In this document: positions 7,805-16,198 of the stretch, piece after piece
How the letters are laid out: each line of letters starts with the position of its first letter
Position numbering within the stretch: the stretch's first letter is position 1
Assembly (NCBI GenBank): GCA_004292515.1
Contig: RDXB01000043.1
Span: forward strand, 1 to 64,000
DNA: 64,000 nucleotides
Reading direction: 5' to 3'
DNA from: Oscillatoriales cyanobacterium
GTDB lineage: Bacteria > Cyanobacteriota > Cyanobacteriia > CACIAM-69d
Notes under the pieces: generated by a model
Seen by the model: only the letters and a program-made list of their open reading frames with translations
What the model was told of the DNA's origin: nothing
The model's database searches: none
Translations under genes and position numbers: made by a program

Positions 7805-10423
7805 ATGCGCCCCAAAACCCTGGCGCTGTTTGAGGCCTGTACGATCGGGCTGGTGTCGGGTCTGGCGGCGGTGTTGCTGAAGTGGGGGGCGGCTTGGATG
7901 GGTAGCTATCGGATTGCGATCGCCACCCAAAGTCCCGTCCCGGCTTTGGCGTTGATGGCGATCGGGGTGGTGGGTTGTTGGTTAGCGGGTTGGTTGGTGC
8001 AGCGGTTTTCGCCGGAGGCGGCCGGCAGCGGCATTCCCCAAGTGAAGGCCAAGCTAGCCTTTGGCCCGATCACTCTGGATTGGAAATCCGTTTGGGTGAA
8101 GTTGCTGGGCACGATGCTGACGTTGGGATCGGGCTTGACCCTGGGCCGGCAGGGGCCAACGGTGCATGTAGGGGCTTCGATCGCCGCCCAACTGAGTCGC
8201 TGGATTCCCACCTCGCCGGCCTATCGCCGCCAAACGATCGCAGCGGGGGCGGCGGCTGGCTTGGCGGCAGGGTTCAACGCGCCGATCGCCGGGGTGCTGT
8301 TTGCCGTCGAAGAATTGCTGCACGACGTGTCGGGGCTGACCTTGGGGCCGGCGCTGCTGGCGGCCTTCGTGGGGGCGGTGGTGGCTCGATCGCTCGGTGG
8401 TGAAATTTTGCCGGTGGCCTTAAATCTGTCGCGGGCGGCTACCGAATTTTCCGCCACCGAAATTCCCGCTTACCTATTGTTGGGGCTGCTGGCTGGCTGG
8501 CTGGGGACTAACTTTAACCGGGGGGTGTTGGCCAGCTTGGGGGCCTACCGGCGACTGAAGGTGGGACTACCGGAGCGGATGGCGATCGCCGGGGGGTTGA
8601 CGGGATTGGGCATGGCGCTGCTGCCCTCGGAGTTTTGGAACTATAGCTGGTTGCGGGAGGAGCTGATTTTGGGCGATCGCTCCTGGCAGGTGGCCGCGAT
8701 CGCCTTTGGGGCCCACTTTGTGCTGACTTTGGTGGCCTTTGGCTCCGGTGCGCCCGGTGGGTTGTTTGGCCCCTCGCTGATTTTGGGGGCTTCCTTGGGC
8801 AGTGTGGTCGGGGCCTTGGTAGGGGCTGAGTCTGTCACCACCTTTGCCCTGGCGGGAATGGGGGCTTTTTTTGCGGCCGTGTCCCGAGTGCCAATTACGG
8901 CGATCGCGATCGTCTTTGAAATGGCAGCGGACTTTAACCTAGTGCTGCCCCTGACCATTGGCTCCACGGTGGCCTATTTGGTGGCCGATCGCCTCGATCC
9001 GGGATCCCTCTACGATCGGTTACTGGTATTGAAAGGGTTTGAGTCGGAAGTGACCCCCGATGTGGATCTCTTGGCAGATTTAACGGCCAAGGACGTGATG
9101 CACCAGCCCGTGGAAACCCTCCGGGCTGGCCAGACCCTAGAGGATGCGCGCCAAACCTTTTTGAAATCCCACCATCGCGGGTTTCCGGTCGTTGATGATC
9201 GGGGAAACTTGGTGGGCATTGTCACCCAGTCGGATGTGACAGATTTGGACGCGCAGGAGTTGTCACCCACGGAGCCGATCTCGGCCGCCATGACCCCCCA
9301 GCCGATCGCCGTCCAAATTGACGATCGGCTCTCGGATATTCGGTTTCTGCTCAGTCGCTACAAGCTGGGGCGCTTGCCCGTGCTGGAAGGTCAGCGCCTG
9401 GTGGGAATCGTCACTCGCAGCGATTTGATCCGCGCCGAGTCGCGCCGATTGGGTGGTGAATTTAATCCCCAACAACCGCGCCGCCCGGTCTATGCGATTT
9501 ATAAAACTCGTGGGCCCAACACGGGGCGATCGCGGATTTTGGTACCCATCGGCAACCTGGTAGCTGCGCCGGCCCTGCTGCGGTTGGCTTTGGCGATCGC
9601 CCGCGATCGGCAGGCGGAGGTGGAGTGCCTGCATGTAATTTCGCTTGGCCCCAACCGATCGCCGGACCAAACGGCGATTGCCCCCGCCTTGCTCGCACCG
9701 ATTCGCCAATTGTTTGAGCGAGCCACCCGCGCGGGTCGTCTGTGGGATGTGCCGGTGCATACCCAAATTTGCTTGGCTCGGGAACCGGCTGAGGCCATTT
9801 TGGAAATCATGCAACGCCGCCGCATTGACCTGGCGATTCTGGGGTGGCGGGGGGCGATCGCGCGACCGGGGCCACAAATCTTTGGGGATGCGTTGGCCAA
9901 GCTGCTGCACGATGCCCCTTGCGAGGTGATGTTGGTGAAGTGGGGCGATGAGCTGTTTCACAGCAAAACCATTCGCAACCGGGATGTGGTGCGAGCCATT
10001 CTCAGTCTCGATCGCTGGCTAGTGCCGGTGGGAGGCGGCCCGAACGTGGAACGGGCGTTGGACTTATTGCCACCCCTGTTGAAATTGACAAAATCCGCAT
10101 CGGTGACCCTTTGCCAAGTGCTACCTGGGGTGGATCAGCAAAGCCCTGAGACTCCCGAAGCGGATGATTTGCCCACAGAAGTGCTCGATCGCGCCACCCA
10201 GCGGTTAGATCGATCCGTCACCAGCTCAGTTTCGGCCGTGGCGATCGCCGCGCCGAACATTACCGATGCCATTCTCAACTTGGCCCACACCCTCGACAGT
10301 CAGGCCATTGTGTTGGGAGCCAGTCGCGAGGGCTTGCTCAAACAGGCACTCTACGGCAACTTACCCGCTGCGATCGCCCGTCACTACACCGGCACAATTA
10401 TTGTGGTGCGCGGCCCCCTATAG
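7805..10423 (+). CDS. ClC-type chloride channel/transporter with CBS pair and two Usp domains
   Basis: The 872-residue product is a fusion. Residues ~1-420 are the ClC membrane domain, with GSGIP at 74-78, GRQGP at 114-118, GFNAPIAG downstream and GGLFGPSL. Residues ~430-545 are two CBS domains (each ending GIVTQSD or GIVTRSD), which sense adenine nucleotides in this family. Residues ~560-870 are two universal-stress-protein-like domains. The ClC gating glutamate of GREGP is a glutamine here (Gln116, codon 8150-8152), which in characterised ClCs uncouples gating or proton exchange. The ATG at 7805 is chosen because homology starts there; the frame is open back to a TTG at 7661. Anion transport regulated by energy state is inferred. 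Confidence 0.9.
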   Translation: MRPKTLALFEACTIGLVSGLAAVLLKWGAAWMGSYRIAIATQSPVPALALMAIGVVGCWLAGWLVQRFSPEAAGSGIPQVKAKLAFGPITLDWKSVWVKLLGTMLTLGSGLTLGRQGPTVHVGASIAAQLSRWIPTSPAYRRQTIAAGAAAGLAAGFNAPIAGVLFAVEELLHDVSGLTLGPALLAAFVGAVVARSLGGEILPVALNLSRAATEFSATEIPAYLLLGLLAGWLGTNFNRGVLASLGAYRRLKVGLPERMAIAGGLTGLGMALLPSEFWNYSWLREELILGDRSWQVAAIAFGAHFVLTLVAFGSGAPGGLFGPSLILGASLGSVVGALVGAESVTTFALAGMGAFFAAVSRVPITAIAIVFEMAADFNLVLPLTIGSTVAYLVADRLDPGSLYDRLLVLKGFESEVTPDVDLLADLTAKDVMHQPVETLRAGQTLEDARQTFLKSHHRGFPVVDDRGNLVGIVTQSDVTDLDAQELSPTEPISAAMTPQPIAVQIDDRLSDIRFLLSRYKLGRLPVLEGQRLVGIVTRSDLIRAESRRLGGEFNPQQPRRPVYAIYKTRGPNTGRSRILVPIGNLVAAPALLRLALAIARDRQAEVECLHVISLGPNRSPDQTAIAPALLAPIRQLFERATRAGRLWDVPVHTQICLAREPAEAILEIMQRRRIDLAILGWRGAIARPGPQIFGDALAKLLHDAPCEVMLVKWGDELFHSKTIRNRDVVRAILSLDRWLVPVGGGPNVERALDLLPPLLKLTKSASVTLCQVLPGVDQQSPETPEADDLPTEVLDRATQRLDRSVTSSVSAVAIAAPNITDAILNLAHTLDSQAIVLGASREGLLKQALYGNLPAAIARHYTGTIIVVRGPL

Positions 10424-10445
10424 CGTTCAGGACTGACACAAAACC

Positions 10446-10545
10446 TCAATTATCCTCATCCCCCAATCCCTTCGCCCCACTCGGGAAAAGGGGGAAGCGT
10501 TGTTTTTCCCTCGCCCTTTTTGGGAGCAGGGCTAGGGGGGAAAAT
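10446..10545. repeat. Dispersed C-rich repeat between convergent genes
   Basis: The spacer between the ClC gene and the HD-domain gene holds a C-rich stretch (CCTCATCCCCCAATCCCTTCG) followed by GGGAAAAGGGGGAAGCG and CCCTCGCCC...GGGCTAGGG segments that can pair. A related stretch lies near 24571-24625. It resembles a common cyanobacterial dispersed repeat. Confidence in the exact ends is low. Confidence 0.5.
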
Positions 10546-10588
10546 TCTGACAGATTCTGCGTAACATCAGCCACCTGAAGCGCTCCCA

Positions 10589-11482
10589 TCAAGGGGCGAT
10601 CGACTTGCTGGGAGCCATGCGCTCTGAACCCGGCGCAAAAAACGGCGTGGACTGCTGGTGTTCAACCCGAAACACATTGGCATACAGATTCGCCGCAATT
10701 TGTTTGCCCGTCTGGGTCAGCTCCAAATGGCCCAAGGCAGGCTCGATGTAGCGGTACACCACGTTCCAATAGAAGCTTGGATACTTGGCCCGCAGGTCGT
10801 CGGGGCTGTAGTAGCCCAACTGATGGTTAGTACCGATTTCCTCAAATTCGTAATAGAGGGCCGGGATTTTTTGCAAGTAGCGCGGATCTGATAGCTGCCC
10901 AATCAAATCGGCGGCGCGCACGAGACCCGGATAGCCGATCGTATCAGCATGGTCGCTGTCCTCGGGAACAGGAAACCGGGTGAGTTCGATGTTGGTTTGC
11001 ACCACTTGGGTGTCGATCAGTTGGTGCTTATTGAACCGATCGCGAATGAAACGCTTGCCGCGATCAACATGGTAGGGAGCCATGCTGGCATCGGTGGCTC
11101 CAGCGGCTAGCTGCACCGTTTGGTCACCAATTCCTGTGGCGTAGATCCGATCAAAGGGGCGGTCTTGGTGGCACACGCCGCGCACGTAGCCAATGTCGTG
11201 GCACAGCAACGAAACATGAAAGAGCAGCCAATCTTCGCAGGTCACACCGCCTTGGCGAATATGTTTGCCCTTCAGGATTTCTTGGCCCACGAGGGTGACG
11301 TACATGGTGTGCTCAACGTTGTGGTAGAGCGCGTCACTATTGGCGATGTTTTCGAGGGCCATGTTGGCGACCCAGCCGAGAATTTCCGCATAGTCAGACT
11401 TCATGCCGCCGTAGGTTTGGCGGTAGCCGTCAGCGAGTTCGCGGGTTAGCTCGTCCACGATCGACTTCGTGGGGTTCAGCAT
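10589..11482 (-). CDS. HD-domain metal-dependent phosphohydrolase-like protein
   Basis: The 297-residue product has the His and His-Asp pattern of HD phosphohydrolases: YHNVEHT at about 54-60 and LLCHDIGYV at about 92-100, with further conserved His and Asp residues in MAPYHVDRGKRF and the AADLIGQLSDPRY segment. Members hydrolyse phosphate esters or cyclic nucleotides; the substrate cannot be told here. The protein is soluble, without a signal peptide. It is a single gene, convergent with the ClC fusion and divergent from the barrel-like protein gene. The C-terminal ~20 residues are low complexity. Confidence 0.85.
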   Translation of the reverse strand: MLNPTKSIVDELTRELADGYRQTYGGMKSDYAEILGWVANMALENIANSDALYHNVEHTMYVTLVGQEILKGKHIRQGGVTCEDWLLFHVSLLCHDIGYVRGVCHQDRPFDRIYATGIGDQTVQLAAGATDASMAPYHVDRGKRFIRDRFNKHQLIDTQVVQTNIELTRFPVPEDSDHADTIGYPGLVRAADLIGQLSDPRYLQKIPALYYEFEEIGTNHQLGYYSPDDLRAKYPSFYWNVVYRYIEPALGHLELTQTGKQIAANLYANVFRVEHQQSTPFFAPGSERMAPSKSIAP

Positions 11483-11741
11483 GATCGCTCTGCCTCGTTT
11501 GTCGGGAGGGAATCTCGGGCCATGTCGTGGAGGGCAATGCCATGCAACGCTTACAGACCAGTCCGCTGAGGGCAGCTAGGACAAGCTAGCGCACACCAAG
11601 CGCACACCAACTGTTCATTCCTTCTATCCTAATCAGTCTGATGCCGGACAGCATGATCGCCAAGGCTAGAGCCAGTGATGGCCGTTCGCGTCCGGTGCGA
11701 TCGTATCTTGGTGAGTGCTGCGATCGAATAGGCAAGAACCG

Positions 11742-13397
11742 GTGACGCAAGAGAACAGTCCAGCACAAGTCAGGAAACAGCCCGATTGCGATCGATTTGC
11801 ACAGGCGGCGATCGCCCAAATTCCCAAAATTTTGACCCTAGGCGATCGCAACCCCCACAGTTCCACCTACGGCTGCTTCGATCGCAACTATTGGCAATAC
11901 AAAATTGTGGACTTTCCCAGCGGCATGAGCCAAGAATTTGTGCTGCCGCTGGCCTTGGTTTGGGCCTTAAATTTGCCAGACAATCCCTATTATCAGCAGC
12001 CCAATTTGCGGGAATGGGTGGCGGCCGGCATTCGCTACGCCGCCCAGAGTGCCCACCCCGATGGCTCCTGCGATGACTATTTTCCCTTTGAGCGAGCCGG
12101 TGGGGCGGCGGCCTTTTCGCTGCTGGCTTGCATTGATGCTTGTGAGCTGATCGGGTTAGATGATCCGGCGGTTTGGCAATTTCTCAGTCAGCGGGCCGAT
12201 TGGTTAGCACACCACCAAGAAAGTGGCCGCCTCACCAATCACCAAGCCCTGATTGTGTTGTGTTTGGAATTGTTGGGCCGACGGCTGAACACCGATCGCT
12301 GGCATTCAGCCAAAGTCGATCGCCTGGATTTGGTTTTTTCTTGGCAAAGTCCCGAAGGCTGGTTTCAAGAGTATGAAGGCTGCGATCCGGGCTATCACAC
12401 CTTGACCATTTCTTGCTTGGCTCGCCTGCTGGCCTTGCAGGGCAAAACTGCCGATCCAAGACTGCAACCAGCTTTGATCAAAGCGGTGGAGTTAGCGCAA
12501 CTTTTTGTCCATCCCGATGGCTCGTTTGGCGGGGAATATACCAGCCGCAACACCTACAATTTCTTTCCGCACGGCTTTGAATTGGTCGGACATTGGTTGC
12601 CTTCAGCCCTCGCAGTTAATGATCGCATTTTGCAAGGTCTAGAACGAGGGCTAGGCGCTTGCTATGCCGATGATCACATCGTGGGCCACCATGTTTGGAA
12701 TTATTTGTTGGCTTGGCGCGATTTTGTGGTCGATCGCCCAGCCCTACCCAACTGGCAACCCAAACGGATTTGGCTACCTGCAGCTCGCCTCTTGGTAGAC
12801 CATCGCCAAGATGATCGCGGTGAACCAGTCAGCCTATTTTTAGCCCTTAATAAAGGCGGCACATTCAAACTCTTTCGGGGCGATCGACTCGTGGCCGCCG
12901 ACACGCAATTTTCTCTGCAAGTGCGACAGGGCAAAAAACTCAAAAATGCAGTGGGGCACTTGGTCGATCAATACGATTTGCAGGTCGATCAAGATGCGAT
13001 CGGCATCACCGGGAATTTGGGCTGGGCCAAACAAACCCTAATGACTCCTGCCAAGCTGATGATTTTGCGGGTGGTGATGTTATCGATCGGGCGCTTTTTT
13101 CCCAATTTAATTCGCCGCATTTTGCAGCAAATTTTGATTGTCGGTAAACAAACCACGCCCTATCGGTTTATTCGTCGCTTGCAATGGACGGGGGCCGGCT
13201 GGCAAGTCACCGATGAGCTAACGGCTGCCGACTGGCGAGCGATCGAAAGGGCCCAAATCGGCACGGCCCAAACCTCCATCTATGTGGTGATGAGTCGCAC
13301 CTACCAAGCGGCCCAACTGCAACCGGCCTGGGATCTCAGCGATCGCGTTCGTCTGCTCGGCCCCAACGCTGTACTCAAGGTCGATCGCACTTTCTAG
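11742..13397 (+). CDS. Unassigned protein, helical barrel plus beta-rich C-terminus
   Basis: The product has about 551 residues. The first ~350 are rich in paired helices with recurring Gly/Trp/His motifs (PDGSCDDYFPFERAGGAA, then PDGSFGGEYTSRNTYNFFPHG), as in alpha/alpha toroid enzymes. The remainder looks beta-rich, with a hydrophobic basic patch near residues 445-470. The order of barrel then beta domain recalls heparinase II/III-like polysaccharide lyases, but I cannot name catalytic residues, so no function is assigned. GTG at 11742 has AGG about nine bases upstream; GTG at 11715 is an alternative. A flippase-like gene follows 144 bases later on the same strand, suggesting glycan or lipid-linked chemistry. 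Confidence 0.7.
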   Translation: MTQENSPAQVRKQPDCDRFAQAAIAQIPKILTLGDRNPHSSTYGCFDRNYWQYKIVDFPSGMSQEFVLPLALVWALNLPDNPYYQQPNLREWVAAGIRYAAQSAHPDGSCDDYFPFERAGGAAAFSLLACIDACELIGLDDPAVWQFLSQRADWLAHHQESGRLTNHQALIVLCLELLGRRLNTDRWHSAKVDRLDLVFSWQSPEGWFQEYEGCDPGYHTLTISCLARLLALQGKTADPRLQPALIKAVELAQLFVHPDGSFGGEYTSRNTYNFFPHGFELVGHWLPSALAVNDRILQGLERGLGACYADDHIVGHHVWNYLLAWRDFVVDRPALPNWQPKRIWLPAARLLVDHRQDDRGEPVSLFLALNKGGTFKLFRGDRLVAADTQFSLQVRQGKKLKNAVGHLVDQYDLQVDQDAIGITGNLGWAKQTLMTPAKLMILRVVMLSIGRFFPNLIRRILQQILIVGKQTTPYRFIRRLQWTGAGWQVTDELTAADWRAIERAQIGTAQTSIYVVMSRTYQAAQLQPAWDLSDRVRLLGPNAVLKVDRTF

Positions 13398-13541
13398 GGG
13401 TGATGGTTGCGCAAAGCCTTTCTGGGCCCGATCTATAACCCCCTCATTAACCTCTCATTAACCCCTCATTTGCCGGCCACAACCCTGCTCTGGAGGGTTG
13501 ATTGGCCCAGATTCCGCCCCCTCACCCCCCCACACAACGCC

Positions 13542-14501
13542 ATGAAACGCTGGGTTTCGATCGCCATTAGTCTGCTGATTTTGGTCGCAATCTACAGCCG
13601 CATTGATTTTGCAGGGTTGCTTACCGTCTTTCAGCAATGCGATCCCCTGTGGATGGCCGCCAGCCTGGGCATGGTCGTGCCCCTAACACTACTGACCGCT
13701 TGGCGGCTGCAGCAGCTAATGCCCCGCGCCGCCAAAAGCACCCTCGACTTTGGGGAAGCCAACCGGCTGATTTTGGCCGCCAGCGTGCTGAACATGGTCT
13801 TGCCCTCCAAAATGGGCGACCTTGCCAAGGCCTATTTCATGCGCGATCGCGGTCATCTCGACGGCCCCCTTGCCTTTGCACTGGTGGTGTTTGAAAAAAC
13901 CTGCGATATGTTGTCGCTGCTGGTGTGGTGTGCCTTTGGACTGTTGCTCTATCCCAGCAAAGATCCGCTGTTTTGGACAATGACCTTGGCGGTGGTGGGC
14001 GGTCTGGGCCTGGGTTTGGCCCTGCTGGGCTGGCCCGCCTTTGCCCGATCGTTCTTCGCCGCGATCAAGCACATTGCTCCCCACAAGCTGCGCCGCAAGA
14101 TCGATCGCCTGGGCGAGTCCTGGCAAACCATGCACAACTACTTCTGGGGCGATCGATCCCAACTAGTACTGATTGCAGTCACTTCAGTCTTCATTTGGTT
14201 CTTGCATCTGTTGCAAATCTGGCTGTTTATCTTGGCCCTGAGGGCCTCAGCCCCATTCTTGGCCAACCTGGCCCTGTCGCCATTGGCCATCTTGGCCGGT
14301 TTGTTGCCCCTAACCTTTGCCGGTGTGGGCACGCGCGATGCCGCCTTAATCGCGTTCTATCAGCCCTATTTTGCTGCCCCGATCGCAGCGGCCCTAGGAT
14401 TACTCTGCACCTCGCGCTACCTACTACCGGCAATCGGCGGCCTACCCTTTTTGGGTCAATACCTGGCCCAACTCAATCGCTGGCAGCAAGGGGCATCCTA
14501 A
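13542..14501 (+). CDS. Flippase-like (UPF0104/LPG synthase TM domain) membrane protein
   Basis: The 319-residue product has about eight predicted membrane helices, starting with WVSIAISLLILVAIY. The segment ASVLNMVLPSKMGDLAKAYF and the later ALVVFEKTCDMLSLLVW are typical of the flippase-like domain shared with lysylphosphatidylglycerol synthase (the MprF membrane part). No soluble aminoacyl-transferase domain is attached. Members move or modify lipids in the cytoplasmic membrane. The ATG at 13542 begins the hydrophobic domain; the frame is open back to 13407 without a convincing start. A 10-bp CTCATTAACC motif is repeated about three times just upstream (13440-13470). It is probably co-transcribed with the preceding barrel-like gene. 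Confidence 0.82.
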   Translation: MKRWVSIAISLLILVAIYSRIDFAGLLTVFQQCDPLWMAASLGMVVPLTLLTAWRLQQLMPRAAKSTLDFGEANRLILAASVLNMVLPSKMGDLAKAYFMRDRGHLDGPLAFALVVFEKTCDMLSLLVWCAFGLLLYPSKDPLFWTMTLAVVGGLGLGLALLGWPAFARSFFAAIKHIAPHKLRRKIDRLGESWQTMHNYFWGDRSQLVLIAVTSVFIWFLHLLQIWLFILALRASAPFLANLALSPLAILAGLLPLTFAGVGTRDAALIAFYQPYFAAPIAAALGLLCTSRYLLPAIGGLPFLGQYLAQLNRWQQGAS

Positions 14502-15384
14502 ACAGCATGATTGCCCTCTGGCGCACAGCGGCGCGGCCAAACCCCTGAGCCAATACAGGTGGGCTAACTCAGGGGGCCACAGGAGGCCAATTGTTAGCCA
14601 GCCCTATGGGTGCGTGCGATGGCCTCAGCTTCAGTGGCGATCGCAGCGGCCCGATCGCGCCCAGGCAGGCATCCGCAAACCTCCGCAAACTAGTGAGAGC
14701 AGACCCTTAAAAGCAGACCATTGAGAGATGTATCGAATCAGCACATCACGCCACCTAATTTTTAAAAGCCCTGCAAACAATCTCTTTCTAAAGAAAAAGT
14801 TAAGTTTAATCGGTCAATCAAGGGCTAACAAGCCCCGATTTTGGGACAGTCTATCGGATTGCCTAAGTTTTTATACTCAATATCTTCAAAATCATAGGTG
14901 CAGGGGATCAAGCCTTGCAATGTAAAGGATTGATCGACTTGCTAGGTAAAACTTGATGTCGCATGGGGTGGAATTTAGCAACCTCGGAGTTTCCTTAGTG
15001 GTTCGTTGCTCGCTACGAACATCTCCGATGAAACTTAACAACTTGTAATGACTAAACCCCTTTTAGCGTTGTATAAAGAAAGAGCCGAGAGGTGTTTAAC
15101 AAGCAAAAGTTAATCAACACGCTGTTGCTAGGGATTATTCCCGGTTCTCATAAACCTTGAAAAATCTCTCAGATTTCTAGCAGTTTGTTGTGGTTAATAG
15201 CCGCGATCGCTCACTGCGTTTTGAATTTTGAGATCCCCAGCTTCAAATTAGCGTTACTCAACTCAATGCTTGTTGAAACCCGACTCGCACTGCGCTAGCA
15301 GTTGAAAGGCAGCTTTTTGTTGTCTACAGCGCAAAAAACCACAACCAACCTCGACAAACACCTATCCCTTAGGAGATCGATTCC
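14502..15384 (+). promoter_or_regulatory. Long non-coding region and leader upstream of cpcB
   Basis: These 883 bases lack a credible gene and become AT-rich toward cpcB. A weak hairpin with GGGCT/AGCCC arms and a T run lies near 14822-14842 and may end the upstream transcript. A nested structure lies at 14984-15028. TATAAAG near 15071 is a candidate -10, which would give a 5' leader of about 300 nt, as is common for cpc operons. AGGAG at 15371-15375 precedes the cpcB ATG by nine bases. Confidence 0.5.
14984..15028 (+). promoter_or_regulatory. Nested hairpin upstream of cpcB
   Basis: TCGGAG (14984-14989) pairs with CTCCGA (15023-15028), enclosing GTTCGT (15001-15006) paired with ACGAAC (15015-15020). 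No T tract follows, so a structured RNA or DNA-binding site is as likely as a terminator. Confidence 0.4.
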
Positions 15385-15903
15385 ATGTTCGACGCATTTG
15401 CGAAGGTTGTTTCTCAAGCTGATGCTCGCGGTGCATACCTGAGCAACGACCAACTCGATGCTCTGAGCGCCCTTGTTGCTAGCGGTAACAAGCGCCTTGA
15501 TGTTGTCAACCGCTTGACCAGCAACGCTTCGACCATCGTCGCTAACGCTGCTCGCGCCCTGTTTGCTGAGCAACCCCAACTGATTGCTCCCGGTGGTAAC
15601 GCTTACACCAACCGTCGCATGGCTGCTTGCTTGCGCGACATGGAAATCATCCTGCGTTATGTGACCTACGCAACCTTGGCTGGCGATGCTAGCGTTTTGG
15701 ATGATCGCTGCCTGAACGGTCTGCGCGAAACCTACGTTGCTTTGGGCGTGCCCGGCGCTTCGGTGGCTGCTGGCGTTGCCAAGATGAAGGATGCTGCTGT
15801 GGCGATCGCTAACGATCCCGCTGGCATCACCCCCGGCGATTGCTCTTCGCTGATGTCGGAAGTGGCTGGCTACTTCGATCGCGCTGCTGGTGCAGTTGCT
15901 TAA
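15385..15903 (+). CDS. cpcB: C-phycocyanin beta subunit
   Basis: CpcB pairs with CpcA to form the alpha-beta monomer that builds phycobilisome rods on the thylakoid surface. The product has the standard 172 residues. The two bilin-binding cysteines are visible: Cys82 in [10 protein letters not shown] and Cys153 in PGDCSSL. Asn72 in the GGNAYTNRR segment is the site methylated in the family. Cys109 is an additional free cysteine that is often present. A good AGGAG site sits nine bases before the ATG. It is the first gene of the cpc cluster. Codon use is biased toward GCT/CTG/CGC, as expected for a very highly expressed gene. Confidence 0.99.
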   Translation: MFDAFAKVVSQADARGAYLSNDQLDALSALVASGNKRLDVVNRLTSNASTIVANAARALFAEQPQLIAPGGNAYTNRRMAACLRDMEIILRYVTYATLAGDASVLDDRCLNGLRETYVALGVPGASVAAGVAKMKDAAVAIANDPAGITPGDCSSLMSEVAGYFDRAAGAVA

Positions 15904-15979
15904 TCGAAGCTGCCGTGAAGTCACTGAGAGTTTCAATCTTCTTTTGGCTTCAATCTAGTCTCGATTTATCGGAAAACAG

Positions 15980-16160
15980 GGTTTAACACCCCGCCCTTCA
16001 GGGCGTTTTAGGCTATGCATGGCCGCTAGGCTAGCGGTTTCAGTCTGTGGAGCGACCGTAAGACCAAAAGCCCTTCGAGGTGGAGGCAGGTGCAGTGAAG
16101 CAGAAACCCAAACTGCGAGGTTTGGGAATCCCCGTTCACTTACGGCGGGGAAGATGTCAA
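15980..16160 (+). mobile_element. IS200/IS605-family remnant (TnpB right end / omega-RNA scaffold)
   Basis: The cpcB-cpcA spacer is 291 bases. Its right part (16125-16160) reads GGGAATCCCCGT, a short loop, ACGGCGGGGAAG, then ATGTCAA. This is the GAATC-hairpin-GAGG-(T/G)TCAA layout of IS605-type right ends, which are also the 3' scaffold of TnpB omega RNAs (known from ISDra2). Upstream lie hairpins CGCCC/GGGCG (15992-16005) and CCGCTAG/CTAGCGG (16023-16037). A vestige of the TnpB C-terminus is readable through it. The right end at 16160 is well defined; the left end is approximate. No transposase remains, so it is a solo or non-autonomous relic. Confidence 0.7.
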
Positions 16161-16198
16161 CAACGCTAACTTTAGAGACACCTAACACGGGACTATGA
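16019..16198 (+). pseudogene. Vestigial TnpB C-terminus ORF overlapping the cpcA start
   Basis: An ATG-initiated frame of 59 codons runs from 16019 to a TGA at 16196-16198. That stop overlaps the cpcA ATG at 16195 as ATGA. The peptide begins MAARLAVSVCGATVRPK and contains ARFGNPRSLTAGKM. The CGA.VRP and GNPR.L.AGK features resemble degenerate C-termini of cyanobacterial TnpB proteins, whose last codons overlap the omega-RNA region. It lacks all nuclease motifs. It may be a simple relic, or it may now be translated between cpcB and cpcA and couple ribosomes to cpcA, which has only a weak ribosome site of its own. No clear Shine-Dalgarno sequence precedes 16019. Confidence 0.5.

Noticed and set aside
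14728-14925. 65-codon frame in the cpcB upstream region
   Set aside because: No ribosome site; composition is that of the surrounding AT-rich leader.
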